Source of the DNA: JBAYNS01 sp041678625
Lineage (GTDB): Bacteria; Patescibacteriota; Gracilibacteria; Peribacterales; Peribacteraceae
Length of the DNA stretch: 9,042 bases
Assembly: GCA_041678625.1 (NCBI GenBank)
Contig: JBAYNS010000037.1
Coordinates: 1-9,042 of the forward strand
Direction: 5' to 3'
The position numbers and the translations under genes were made by a program. How positions within the stretch are numbered: position 1 is the stretch's first letter; each line of letters starts with the position of its first letter. Of this stretch, positions 1-7,511 are shown piece after piece. The notes under the pieces are model-generated. The model did not search any database, was not told the origin of the DNA, and saw only the letters and a program-made list of their open reading frames with translations.

Positions 1-2
1 CC

Positions 3-335
3 ATGGCGCTCACAAAGACCGGGGAAATTGATGCCGAAGCCAATCACACCTTGATCGAGTGGATTACACGCATGCAGTTGGTTCTCTCGCTCTCCCCGGA
101 GAAAATTCTGCTCAAACTCATGATTGATGAGAAGAATATTGATGGAACCGTTCTGCAGCTCACCACATTCATTCTTCAGGAATTTTTCCAGAAACGAGGG
201 AAATCGACATCATTTGAAAAAATCCAGCCTCTCACCGCGAGTATTCTGCAAACGGTCTTTCAACCCTTCATCGGAACTGCACGAAAAGCACTCCTGAACG
301 CACGGATAGAAGAAGATCAGGAAGAGAACGAATAA
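3..335 (+). CDS. Hypothetical small helical protein, 5' end possibly outside window
   Basis: The frame encodes 110 residues from the ATG at position 3 and ends with TAA at 333-335. Only two bases precede the ATG, so whether this is the true start or an internal methionine cannot be decided. The product has no signal peptide or membrane segment. It looks predominantly alpha-helical, with leucine/isoleucine-rich amphipathic stretches at about residues 17-40 and 50-63, and it ends in an acidic tail rich in Glu and Asp. I do not recognise a family. Its 3' end overlaps the convergent thpR gene by 19 bases (317-335), which fits a compact genome. The balanced composition and the uninterrupted frame from the window edge support a real gene. 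Confidence 0.72.
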   Translation: MALTKTGEIDAEANHTLIEWITRMQLVLSLSPEKILLKLMIDEKNIDGTVLQLTTFILQEFFQKRGKSTSFEKIQPLTASILQTVFQPFIGTARKALLNARIEEDQEENE

Positions 336-883
336 TCCTCCAACGGCGTCTGTTTCCGCCCGTCAATTTCCGCATACAACCGCAGACGATCAACGGGGAT
401 AGCGAATGCACAGTCATCCAGAGCTTTCATCACCTTCTTTTTGATGGTGGCAAATCGCTGCGGATGAGAAATACGCGCAAGAGTGATGTGCGGATGAAAA
501 GGGCGGCCATCGGGCCACGGACACGATTTTTTTAGACGGGCAAGCTCTTCGCTAAATGCCACTTCCAGTAAGAGTACGCGATCTTCCCCTCGCGAGCCGA
601 ACGTATCGGCATGCGTCACCCGCATCGTAAACGGCGCTCTGCCCGCGGCAATCTTCTGCGCCTGAGCGTGAATTTGCTGATATTCAATCTCCATAACCTC
701 CTGCCAGTAATAAAGGGTGACATGCGGAGTCTGTGGATTCTGGAAGCGCAGGCAATTCTCAAAATCTTTGAGTTCCTCCTGAAGCGCCTGGAACTGCCAC
801 TTGGGCTGCTCCTCGAGCGGAAGAGCCAAAAATGTTGCCGAAAGCGGAAAATGTAGTTGTGAAATACAGAAACAGTCTGACAT
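317..883 (-). CDS. thpR: RNA 2',3'-cyclic phosphodiesterase (2'-5' RNA ligase family, 2H superfamily)
   Basis: The 188-residue product carries the two HxTx motifs that define the 2H phosphoesterase fold: HVTL at residues 54-57 and HITL at 132-135, the latter in the family-typical context FHPHITLAR. The motifs are 78 residues apart, as expected for a two-lobed LigT/ThpR domain, and the total length matches the family. Known members hydrolyse 2',3'-cyclic phosphate RNA ends to 2'-phosphates and can join or cut 2'-5' linkages in vitro; the cellular role is not settled. Both catalytic His and both Thr residues are present, so the enzyme should be active. The start is ATG at 881-883 and no Shine-Dalgarno site is visible. 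The N-terminus (residues 1-12) contains two Cys and runs slightly longer than usual before the first beta strand (residues 16-22). A divergent gene begins 13 bases away. Confidence 0.92.
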   Translation of the reverse strand: MSDCFCISQLHFPLSATFLALPLEEQPKWQFQALQEELKDFENCLRFQNPQTPHVTLYYWQEVMEIEYQQIHAQAQKIAAGRAPFTMRVTHADTFGSRGEDRVLLLEVAFSEELARLKKSCPWPDGRPFHPHITLARISHPQRFATIKKKVMKALDDCAFAIPVDRLRLYAEIDGRKQTPLEDYSFSS

Positions 884-886
884 AGT
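857..886 (+). promoter_or_regulatory. Possible promoter for the 897-1283 gene
   Basis: TTGTGA (857-862) and CATAGT (881-886) lie 18 bases apart, and each matches the sigma-70 consensus at four of six positions. TGA directly before CATAGT resembles an extended -10. An overlapping alternative, TAGTAT at 883-888, would place the start of transcription almost exactly on the ATG at 897, giving a leaderless message. The element lies within the first codons of thpR on the other strand. The match is weak and unproven. Confidence 0.3.
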
Positions 887-896
887 ATGGTCGAAT

Positions 897-1283
897 ATGG
901 AAAAAACTACACCCTACTGTGGCCCTCGTCTTCAAGAACACCTAGACCAGTTTGCTGCTGGCTTATCAACAGACAACGAGATTCAAACCCAAACCGCCAT
1001 AGCATTTTTTCAATCAGCAGCAGGCAGAGCTGCACTGACACAAAGGGGACTGGATGAGCTTGCCATTGCTCTAAAGGAAGGATCGGGACGATTAACATCA
1101 CATCAAGCATTTTTAGATCAGCAAATCGGCATCGCAGGTCAAGCACTTGCTGCGCTTACACAATTGCTCAAAAGAGACGAACGCCAGAAACTCAGCGCTT
1201 CAGTACACTCAGAAACGCCTCCTGCGTCAGAGTTACTTTGCCCATCTTCTTCAGGCGCTTCTTCCCCTTCTTCTGTTTTTTGA
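897..1283 (+). CDS. Probable small hypothetical protein, 3' end antisense to lepA
   Basis: Reading from the ATG at 897 gives 128 residues. The frame is open further upstream (to 801), but that part lies antisense to thpR, so 897 is the preferred start. Residues 1-100 resemble a real soluble protein: mixed codons and several amphipathic helices (about residues 30-62 and 68-92). The last 28 or so residues turn Ser/Pro-rich because they are antisense to the lepA 3' end (1192-1283), so translation may run into non-selected sequence. No ribosome binding site is visible. The frame fills the otherwise empty stretch 884-1191 between thpR and lepA. Residues 39-47 resemble residues 56-64 of the 226-residue protein at 6831-7511. 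I recognise no family. The alternative is that 884-1191 is noncoding. Confidence 0.48.
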   Translation: MEKTTPYCGPRLQEHLDQFAAGLSTDNEIQTQTAIAFFQSAAGRAALTQRGLDELAIALKEGSGRLTSHQAFLDQQIGIAGQALAALTQLLKRDERQKLSASVHSETPPASELLCPSSSGASSPSSVF

Positions 1284-3048
1284 GGAGCTTCTGTTTGCGC
1301 GTGACATCTCCTCCGTACAGGGAACCTGTGACATCCTTCCGGAACGCAGGGATTGTTTCACGTGCGATAATTTTGGCGCCAATCGCAGCCTGAACGGGGA
1401 TCTGGTACTGCGCACGGGGAATGGTCTCCTTCAGTTTTTTGCAAATCACCCCTCCCACTCTCTGCGCCTCGCTCTTATGCACAATGGTACTCAGTGCTTC
1501 TGTAGGCTCTCCGAGCAGTAAGATTTGCATCTTTACAAGATCGCCGACACGGTTTTCGAGTAATTCATAACTCATGGAACCGTAGCCAGCTGTCGATGAC
1601 TTAAGCTGATCGAAGAAATCGAGCACAATCCCCTGCAGAGGGACTTCAAAATGCAGAAGTGCACGATCCGCATCCAAGTATTCCAGTGCCAAATGCACAC
1701 CTCTGCGTTTTTGGGTCATCTCCAAAACCACACCAATGTCCTGTGCACGACACACAATCTCCAGCTTCACCCACGGTTCACGCACTTCTTTGATATACGT
1801 CGGATCGGGGAAATCCGCCGGATTGCTGATGCGGGCAGTATCGGGCTCATCCTCCTTGAGCAGACTACTGCGCACAATTTCCGCAGGATGCTTGGACTGC
1901 AACTGCACTTCGTAGAGCACGCTGGGCGCCGTGATGATCAGATCACAATCATGCTCACGCTCCAGACGCTCCTGAACAATATCCATATGCAAAAGCCCCA
2001 AGAATCCACAGCGAAACCCGTTGCCCAACGCCGCATTGCGCTCCGGCTCAAAGCGCAAAGCAGCATCATTCAGAGCAAGTTTCTCCAGTGCAACACGCAG
2101 ATCCGGATATCCATCAGCTTCCGACGGATAGAGTCCGGCAAAGACCATCGGTTGTAGCTCTTTGTATCCGGGCAATGGCATACAAGCGGCTGATGAAGCG
2201 ACAGTATCCCCCGTACGCACATGAGCCACATCTTTGGCACCCGTCACGATGTAGCCGATTTCCCCTGCGGAAAGCTTACGGTCGGCAATGTATTGCGGAG
2301 CAAAATGCCCCAGATCCTGTATTTCGAAAATAGCCTTGGTGCCAAGCAGATGAATCTTCTGCCCTTTGGCAAATTCTCCTTCCTGTACCCGCACATACGC
2401 CACGGCTCCACGGTAAGAATCCATGATGGCATCGAAGATGAGAGCACGGGCAACGTTTGTTCCCCGTTCTTTGTTGTTCGCTGAAGAACAAGGAACCAGC
2501 AACGAAGAACGTTGTACAGGACTGGGAATCCTTTCCACCACCGCTTGTAAAACCTCTTCTATTCCCCTGCCGTCTTTTGCGGAAATCCGGAGAATTTCTT
2601 CTTTGGAGCATCCAAGCAATTTAACGACCTCTGCACTGACTGCCTCCGGATCCGCAGCGGGGAGATCAATTTTATTCAGGACAGGAATGATCGTCAGATC
2701 GTGCTCCATCGCCATCATGAGTACGGCCAGCGTCTGTGCCTGAATTCCCTGCGAAGCATCCACGAGCAGAACCGCCCCCTCGCACGCAGCAAGGCTGCGG
2801 CTGACTTCATAACGGAAATCGGTATGACCGGGTGTGTCGATCAAATTGAGCTGTATGCCATGAAAGAGCATACGCACCGGTTGCAGCTTGATGGTAATAC
2901 CGCGCTCACGTTCCAGATCCATGGTATCCAAGAGCTGCGCTTTCATTTCGCGCTTCTGCTTTGTCCCAGTAAGCTCAATCATGCGATCGGCAAGCGTGGA
3001 CTTACCGTGGTCAATGTGCGCGATGATGCAAAAATTCCTTATACTCAT
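1192..3048 (-). CDS. lepA: Elongation factor 4 (LepA), translational GTPase
   Basis: This 618-residue protein is a clear LepA/EF4, a ribosome-binding GTPase linked to back-translocation and to ribosome biogenesis. The G motifs are all present: AHIDHGKST (residues 10-18), RGITIK (49-54), DTPGH (71-75), NKID (125-128) and SAK (156-158). The EF4 signature GFRCGFLGLLHM occurs at 344-355, and the basic C-terminal domain with GGD..RK and KKQKKGKKR (about 579-598) is typical. It is about 20 residues longer than E. coli LepA. The extra length is concentrated in two places: about 14 residues near 179-198, between the G domain and domain 2, and about 16 near 385-412. The start is ATG at 3046-3048. An AGGA lies 11 bases upstream, inside a repeat, and could act as a Shine-Dalgarno site. 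The gene follows the 1213-residue gene after 107 bases on the same strand, and its 3' end overlaps a probable plus-strand gene by 92 bases. Confidence 0.98.
   Translation of the reverse strand: MSIRNFCIIAHIDHGKSTLADRMIELTGTKQKREMKAQLLDTMDLERERGITIKLQPVRMLFHGIQLNLIDTPGHTDFRYEVSRSLAACEGAVLLVDASQGIQAQTLAVLMMAMEHDLTIIPVLNKIDLPAADPEAVSAEVVKLLGCSKEEILRISAKDGRGIEEVLQAVVERIPSPVQRSSLLVPCSSANNKERGTNVARALIFDAIMDSYRGAVAYVRVQEGEFAKGQKIHLLGTKAIFEIQDLGHFAPQYIADRKLSAGEIGYIVTGAKDVAHVRTGDTVASSAACMPLPGYKELQPMVFAGLYPSEADGYPDLRVALEKLALNDAALRFEPERNAALGNGFRCGFLGLLHMDIVQERLEREHDCDLIITAPSVLYEVQLQSKHPAEIVRSSLLKEDEPDTARISNPADFPDPTYIKEVREPWVKLEIVCRAQDIGVVLEMTQKRRGVHLALEYLDADRALLHFEVPLQGIVLDFFDQLKSSTAGYGSMSYELLENRVGDLVKMQILLLGEPTEALSTIVHKSEAQRVGGVICKKLKETIPRAQYQIPVQAAIGAKIIARETIPAFRKDVTGSLYGGDVTRKQKLLKKQKKGKKRLKKMGKVTLTQEAFLSVLKR
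2466..2496. repeat. Imperfect hairpin inside lepA coding sequence
   Basis: Two 14-base arms (2466-2479 and 2483-2496) are complementary at 12 of 14 positions around a 3-base centre. A second pairing register joins 2465-2476 with 2500-2511 at 11 of 12 positions. The element lies exactly in the extra segment of LepA (residues about 179-198) that E. coli LepA lacks, so it looks like a palindromic repeat accommodated in frame. It would also form a stem in the mRNA. Confidence 0.7.
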
Positions 3049-3058
3049 AATATTTTTT

Positions 3059-3088
3059 GTCCTGAGCGAGCAGAGCGAGCCGAAGGGC
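3059..3088. repeat. CCTGAGCG...CGAAGGG-type dispersed repeat next to the lepA start
   Basis: The block contains a near-exact 9-base tandem (GAGCGAGCA then GAGCGAGCC, 3064-3081) flanked by CCT and by CGAAGGG. I recall similar CCTGAGCG...CGAAGGG units as dispersed intergenic repeats in many bacterial genomes, but only one copy is in this window, so repeat status cannot be shown here. On the minus strand the unit ends in AGGAC, 10 bases before the lepA ATG, and so may supply its ribosome binding site. Confidence 0.5.
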
Positions 3089-3091
3089 AGA

Positions 3092-3115
3092 AGTTCCGGA
3101 TTTCCATGCGGAACT
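3092..3115. repeat. Short inverted repeat between the 1213-residue gene and lepA
   Basis: A perfect 7-base inverted repeat (AGTTCCG at 3092-3098, CGGAACT at 3109-3115) has a 10-base loop. In the minus-strand transcript it lies 41 bases after the TAA of the 1213-residue gene. No T tract follows, so it is not a standard intrinsic terminator. It could be a transcript-stabilising stem or an attenuation element before lepA. The rest of the 3049-3155 spacer shows nothing further. Confidence 0.4.
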
Positions 3116-3155
3116 ATCCTAAAGCCCCAGGAGCCTGCACCGCTAGTATTTCCCC

Positions 3156-6100
3156 TTACTCTTCTGCGTGCGGAAACAATTGATAGAGCGGATTTTCTTT
3201 CCGATCTGCCTCCATAATTGCGTCCAGATCAACATCTGCATCACGCAATCGCTGCTCAGCTGCTTCTTGATACGCACTCACTTTTTCGGATGTACTGGTA
3301 GCATCACGCAATTCGGCGAACCGCGAACGGCACCTCTTCAAAAATTCTTCATACTGCTCCTGCGTTAAGCGACCGTAGAGGAGTTCATTGACCGTATAAT
3401 CAACATCACTTTCGATATCACGGGCAATGGCTGCACGTATGAGATTTTCCGCATGCATTTGACCAGAGGAAACCGGCCAGATATCCATGCCATCCCAGTC
3501 AATCTTGCGAATGTGCCTCTCAATGTCATGAAGAGGATGTATGAGCTTTGAAAGTAACACAGACCGTACGTGTTCTCGTGCTTTCTTCCATTCAGCTTTC
3601 CTGATGGATTCACGTTTATGATCACGTGCCGTATCACCGAGCGCATTGAAAAGCAGCAGCTCCTGCACCGGTTGCACATGCGTCATGTAATCTGTAACCA
3701 CTCCGTTCATTTTGGAAAAATCCGTCGCTGCAAGATCGCGCAGATCAAGCCACTTGCGTTCCCCTTTGTCATCAAAGTACGAAATAACCTCCGGTTGCCC
3801 CGTCCTCTGGAGTTCTTTCCATGTCTGGATGAGCTGTGCACAGATATCTGCCTGTTCTAGGACAGTATTCGGCACAGCTTCCATTCCCCCGTGCGTTGCT
3901 GCCTGGACATAGGCAAGTTTATCTAAGAGAATATTGCGTTTTGTGCTGTCTGGCATGTCCTCGGGAACGGCGAGATTCTCCCAGAAATATGCTTCATACA
4001 CCCTGCCTCTCTCTCCACGGTTGCCGCCAGCCACGCTAGCAATTGCTTCCTCTTGATCTTCTTTACTCCGAACCCAAGAACCAACTCTGGTTCTGTATGC
4101 ACCTCCACCTCCGGATTCCGCCTCTTTGCCAGGAGCCTTTTGAAAAAGCCTTTCACGGAGATTCGCACTATCATTCTCTCGAACCATATCGGCAACAGTG
4201 CGATCCCAACCGGCTTTGTACTCCGACCGTTCTCCGTTGTATTCACGGGCCCACCACACAGGAGCAGCCAGAATGCCAGAGGCAAGTACGCCCGGTACCG
4301 CAAATGCTGCTGCAACCCCACCAGCCTCCAGCCATGTTGCTGTATTCTGTGAACGGTACTCTGTCTGCAATGCCGCATTGCCTTCTGCTGCCTTGATACG
4401 CTGATTATTGAGATGATTTTCGTACACTGCAATGGCAGGAATTGCCGCCCACCCAGCAACTTTTAGCGTGGTACCTGTTACACGCGCAACGCGCAAATTA
4501 CGCAATGCATTGAGTTTCGCGATCATCTTTCCTGCACGTGTTGTCTCAAGTGCCTGCGTGATCCGTCTCTCCCATGCAAGATAACGTAGTCGTGTGAGTT
4601 GTTCAGCAGTACCGGAGGCAACGCGAGGAGCGCGCAGGAGCTTTCCACCACCACGTGCCATTTTATAAGCTCCCTTCCCAACCAAATAGGTACCCTGCAA
4701 CGCCAAGCTTCCTCCTGCGACAATGAGTGGCCACAAGGCCGCCGCAGCCACAGGGACTGCAGTCATTTTTGCCACATCGTAGGCATATTGCCGCCACGCC
4801 TGCTCAGCCTCCAACAGAGCCTGAGAGAAAGCAAAATTTCCTTGCACATTTTCCTCCAAAGCCTGCATATACTGCGCATATTCCCCCATAAACCCACTAC
4901 GCTGTTCGGGGTCACCCCATTCCTTGTCACGCTGGCGTATCAGTAACACCGTTGCCTTGGCGGGATCAATGACCTGACCTTCGATCACCATACCAACAAT
5001 ATCGCGATCAATGCGTTTCTTGGGGAGTGTACGGACATCGCCCCGTGCAATGGCTTCTTCGATGCGGCGAATTTCTTCCATATCTATCACAGCTCCTGCG
5101 GATTCTTCCGATGGAGGCAATTTTTCCACAAGATCCATCGTTTGTTTCAGGTGCGCGATGGAGGATCGATCAAAGTTTTTCTTGGCATCTACAACGGATT
5201 TGCACTGCTCAAGAATTTTCGATTTTTCCGCATCGGTAAGTTCATCCCATGTTTTTCCTTTCGACCAACCCAGTGCTTCCTGAATTTGTCCGGAAAGCTT
5301 CTCATGCTGCTCTTCTTCGCTCTCCGGTAAATCGATAATCTTCGCAAGAGTACGATATGCCCGGGCAGAGATATTGGTATTATCTTTGGAAGGCAAAGGA
5401 CTGGTTGCAGCACGGGCAAGATGTTCAATGATGTTTGTCACCACTGGTTTACCACGTTTATTCCAATTATCTTCTATTTCTTGAGTGATGGAGATATCGA
5501 GCATTTTATCCGCACCATCAAGCGCCTCGCGGACCTGCTGAAGACGAAAGTCCGCCCTCTTTTCTAACCATTCTTGAAGTTCTTTTGCTTCTTTGGGCGA
5601 CAAAGAAACTGGTTGAGCAGACACCCCTTCTCCATCAAGTGATGGTCCAAACTGATTACGTAAGCGGGCAATCTCCTCCAGAAGTAATTCCTGTTCACCA
5701 AGACCATGTACAAAATCCACACCGCCTTGAATGTGCTCGGCACGCAAACCAACAATGTAGTCCTTTAGATCCTCAACGCTCTTCTTGGGATTACGCGCCA
5801 GATCGCGTGTAACATTTTCCTGAACATCACGGAGTTCCGCATTGAAGTCTTTCCATAAACGCACATACATCATCTGTGGAAGCACATCTTCAGAAAGCCC
5901 TGTGAACTGTGACTTGCCAGTGAGCAAATTCACAATGTGCGCATCGTACCGATTCTTCAGTTCGCGCACCTCTTTAGAACCTCCACCGGATGCACGAATC
6001 TGATTCTTGATCTCTTCGGGAACATCAAGAGTTGCCAATGCTTCCTCCGCCTTTTGACGCAATTCATCAGGATTCTGTGTTTGAATATGTAATGCATTGG

Positions 6101-6797
6101 CTACAGCAACCAAATGCTTCAAGCGAGTTACTTCACCAGGATCAGCATCTTTCTGAGATTCAAGGCTTTGCAGTCGGCCTTCCAATACAGGCAAATTTGC
6201 CTGCAGGTCGATCATGCCCTGAAATTGAATCGCACGTGCAAACGCCAGACGATCACGCAGAGCCTGATTGAGTTTTGCCAGATATTCTCCGGCAAATTGC
6301 TCCAGACGATCATACTCGGATGGTACCGGACCAGGATTGTAGTGCTCCCAACGCTGACGCAGTCCGCGGTACTGCAAAAGCGTCCACCGCAGAAACGTCA
6401 ATGTCTGTGGAAGATAGGCGTGGTATGTGAGCGCTTCATTCGTCAGAAGAAATTCCTGACGAGATTTTTCACGGCCATTTTGATCACCAGACTGCTGCAT
6501 GGCATTCCACGCCTGAAGTTTGCGCGCACGCAAATCCTCTTGATTCCATTCCTCCAGATCCCAAAAGTTCTCTAGCCCCTTTGTGGCCAACTGTTCCATG
6601 CGGCTGTAAATATCTTTGATAGAGAGCGTCCCCTCTTCAAAACCCGGACCGCCGCCAGTAATTTTATGTTCCCACTGACCAGGTACCGGAACAGGCGGCT
6701 CTTCTCCTAACAAAGATTCAAACTGTTCAAATTCCTTGTCGAAAGATGATACAGGTCCGCGCTCGCGCGATTCAGAAGGAGAAAGAGATTCGGGCAT
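3156..6797 (-). CDS. Large hypothetical membrane protein, 1213 residues
   Basis: No known family is recognised. Residues 1-60 are low in order and Pro/Gly/Glu-rich. Residues 60-675 are charged and strongly helical, with likely coiled-coil stretches (about 170-260, 365-440 and 495-585). Three Ala/Gly-rich hydrophobic segments follow: about 678-707, 774-793 and 824-849. The linker between the first two (708-772) has 16 Lys/Arg and only 3 acidic residues. A Gly-rich hinge (896-899) leads to a second helical domain (about 900-1213) with a histidine cluster (H1060, H1076, H1087, H1090, H1095, H1115). No signal peptide is seen, although the helical content and membrane segments suggest a membrane-anchored scaffold (inference). 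The ATG at 6795-6797 lies 33 bases after the TAG of the 226-residue gene, and no Shine-Dalgarno is present in the AT-rich spacer. It is probably the third gene of an operon with the 143- and 226-residue genes. Confidence 0.92.
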   Translation of the reverse strand: MPESLSPSESRERGPVSSFDKEFEQFESLLGEEPPVPVPGQWEHKITGGGPGFEEGTLSIKDIYSRMEQLATKGLENFWDLEEWNQEDLRARKLQAWNAMQQSGDQNGREKSRQEFLLTNEALTYHAYLPQTLTFLRWTLLQYRGLRQRWEHYNPGPVPSEYDRLEQFAGEYLAKLNQALRDRLAFARAIQFQGMIDLQANLPVLEGRLQSLESQKDADPGEVTRLKHLVAVANALHIQTQNPDELRQKAEEALATLDVPEEIKNQIRASGGGSKEVRELKNRYDAHIVNLLTGKSQFTGLSEDVLPQMMYVRLWKDFNAELRDVQENVTRDLARNPKKSVEDLKDYIVGLRAEHIQGGVDFVHGLGEQELLLEEIARLRNQFGPSLDGEGVSAQPVSLSPKEAKELQEWLEKRADFRLQQVREALDGADKMLDISITQEIEDNWNKRGKPVVTNIIEHLARAATSPLPSKDNTNISARAYRTLAKIIDLPESEEEQHEKLSGQIQEALGWSKGKTWDELTDAEKSKILEQCKSVVDAKKNFDRSSIAHLKQTMDLVEKLPPSEESAGAVIDMEEIRRIEEAIARGDVRTLPKKRIDRDIVGMVIEGQVIDPAKATVLLIRQRDKEWGDPEQRSGFMGEYAQYMQALEENVQGNFAFSQALLEAEQAWRQYAYDVAKMTAVPVAAAALWPLIVAGGSLALQGTYLVGKGAYKMARGGGKLLRAPRVASGTAEQLTRLRYLAWERRITQALETTRAGKMIAKLNALRNLRVARVTGTTLKVAGWAAIPAIAVYENHLNNQRIKAAEGNAALQTEYRSQNTATWLEAGGVAAAFAVPGVLASGILAAPVWWAREYNGERSEYKAGWDRTVADMVRENDSANLRERLFQKAPGKEAESGGGGAYRTRVGSWVRSKEDQEEAIASVAGGNRGERGRVYEAYFWENLAVPEDMPDSTKRNILLDKLAYVQAATHGGMEAVPNTVLEQADICAQLIQTWKELQRTGQPEVISYFDDKGERKWLDLRDLAATDFSKMNGVVTDYMTHVQPVQELLLFNALGDTARDHKRESIRKAEWKKAREHVRSVLLSKLIHPLHDIERHIRKIDWDGMDIWPVSSGQMHAENLIRAAIARDIESDVDYTVNELLYGRLTQEQYEEFLKRCRSRFAELRDATSTSEKVSAYQEAAEQRLRDADVDLDAIMEADRKENPLYQLFPHAEE

Positions 6798-6830
6798 GAT
6801 ATGTATGTGTATGTATAAAAGACAAGACGT
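6798..6830. other. Short AT-rich spacer with ATGT/GTAT tandem
   Basis: Positions 6801-6816 are a degenerate 4-base tandem (ATGTATGTGTATGTAT). On the minus strand this reads as TATACATACACATACAT before the 1213-residue gene. It contains a -10-like TATACA (6812-6817) without a credible -35 box, so an internal promoter is possible but unsupported. No ribosome binding site is present. Confidence 0.4.
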
Positions 6831-7511
6831 CTACGGACTCATAAATGAAGCACCGCCTTCCACAGCATGAGCACCCGCTCCGGAAAGCCCCTCGGCCACC
6901 GGTTCCATAACATCCATTGCACCTCCCACTTCGCCAAGAGCAGCCCCCTCTGCAGCCAAGCCAACCTTTGTCATAAGTGCAGACCACCCTCCGGCCAGAT
7001 GCGCTGCCAAGGCAACGCTTCCGATTGCTGCAGTGGCAACAAGCCCTGCTACGAGCAAAGAAGTAACAATGGGATGGTGCTTTGCAAAGCCACCGACAGC
7101 ATTCAGAGCTCGCCGAAAAATTCCAGGCTGCTGCTCAGAAGCTTCTTGCACCTCTGCCGCTGTAGTTTCTATTCCTTCCGCCTGACGAATGAGCATATCG
7201 TAGTCTTGTTCATCTTTGAGCGTAGCACCGACAAGCGCCACTGTGGACTGCAATTCTTCTGGACGAAAATCTACTCCAGCTTCGCGGAACGTATCCTGCT
7301 GAGATGTCAAAAGCTCAATGAGTTCCGCCTGCCCTTCTGCGCTCTGCAATGATGCAGCAATATGCTCTGCATCCATATCCGCAATACGCTCTTTGAGTTC
7401 CACGCGGTCAGGAAGCTCGCGCACTCTTTCGAATGCGGATTCGATATTGCGCGGCGTTGGAAAGAATTCCAACCGTTCAGGAGAAGCCTCTGTTGTAGAA
7501 GTAGCAATCAT
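6831..7511 (-). CDS. Hypothetical single-span membrane protein, 226 residues
   Basis: I recognise no family. Residues 1-140 are charged, helical and probably soluble, with short helices at about 22-56 and 60-75. A clear hydrophobic span at about 147-171 follows a basic, His-containing stretch (RR at 133-134, KHH at 144-146), which by the positive-inside rule predicts a cytoplasmic N-terminus. The C-terminal 50 residues are Gly/Ala-rich and acidic, with little charge otherwise, and could lie outside the membrane. No signal peptide is seen. The ATG (7509-7511) overlaps the TGA of the upstream 143-residue gene as ATGA, so translation is likely coupled to it. The next gene begins 33 bases downstream. 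The shared transcript with the 1213-residue membrane protein suggests the two products act together, which is inference. Confidence 0.88.
   Translation of the reverse strand: MIATSTTEASPERLEFFPTPRNIESAFERVRELPDRVELKERIADMDAEHIAASLQSAEGQAELIELLTSQQDTFREAGVDFRPEELQSTVALVGATLKDEQDYDMLIRQAEGIETTAAEVQEASEQQPGIFRRALNAVGGFAKHHPIVTSLLVAGLVATAAIGSVALAAHLAGGWSALMTKVGLAAEGAALGEVGGAMDVMEPVAEGLSGAGAHAVEGGASFMSP

Noticed and set aside
801..896. Longer N-terminus for the 897-1283 gene
   Set aside because: This part is antisense to the thpR start, Cys/Ser-rich and unlike the rest; the ATG at 897 fits the possible promoter better.
907..1146. Minus-strand frame of 79 residues between lepA and thpR
   Set aside because: Its composition is rich in Leu, Cys and Gln, typical of a reading of the opposite strand, and it competes with the better plus-strand frame.
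1651..2157. Long plus-strand frame within lepA
   Set aside because: It lies entirely antisense to a conserved, certain lepA gene and is rich in Gln, His, Arg and Ile, as expected for a shadow frame.
3092..3115. Intrinsic terminator after the 1213-residue gene
   Set aside because: The stem is perfect but short, and no T tract follows on the minus strand, so it is listed only as an inverted repeat.
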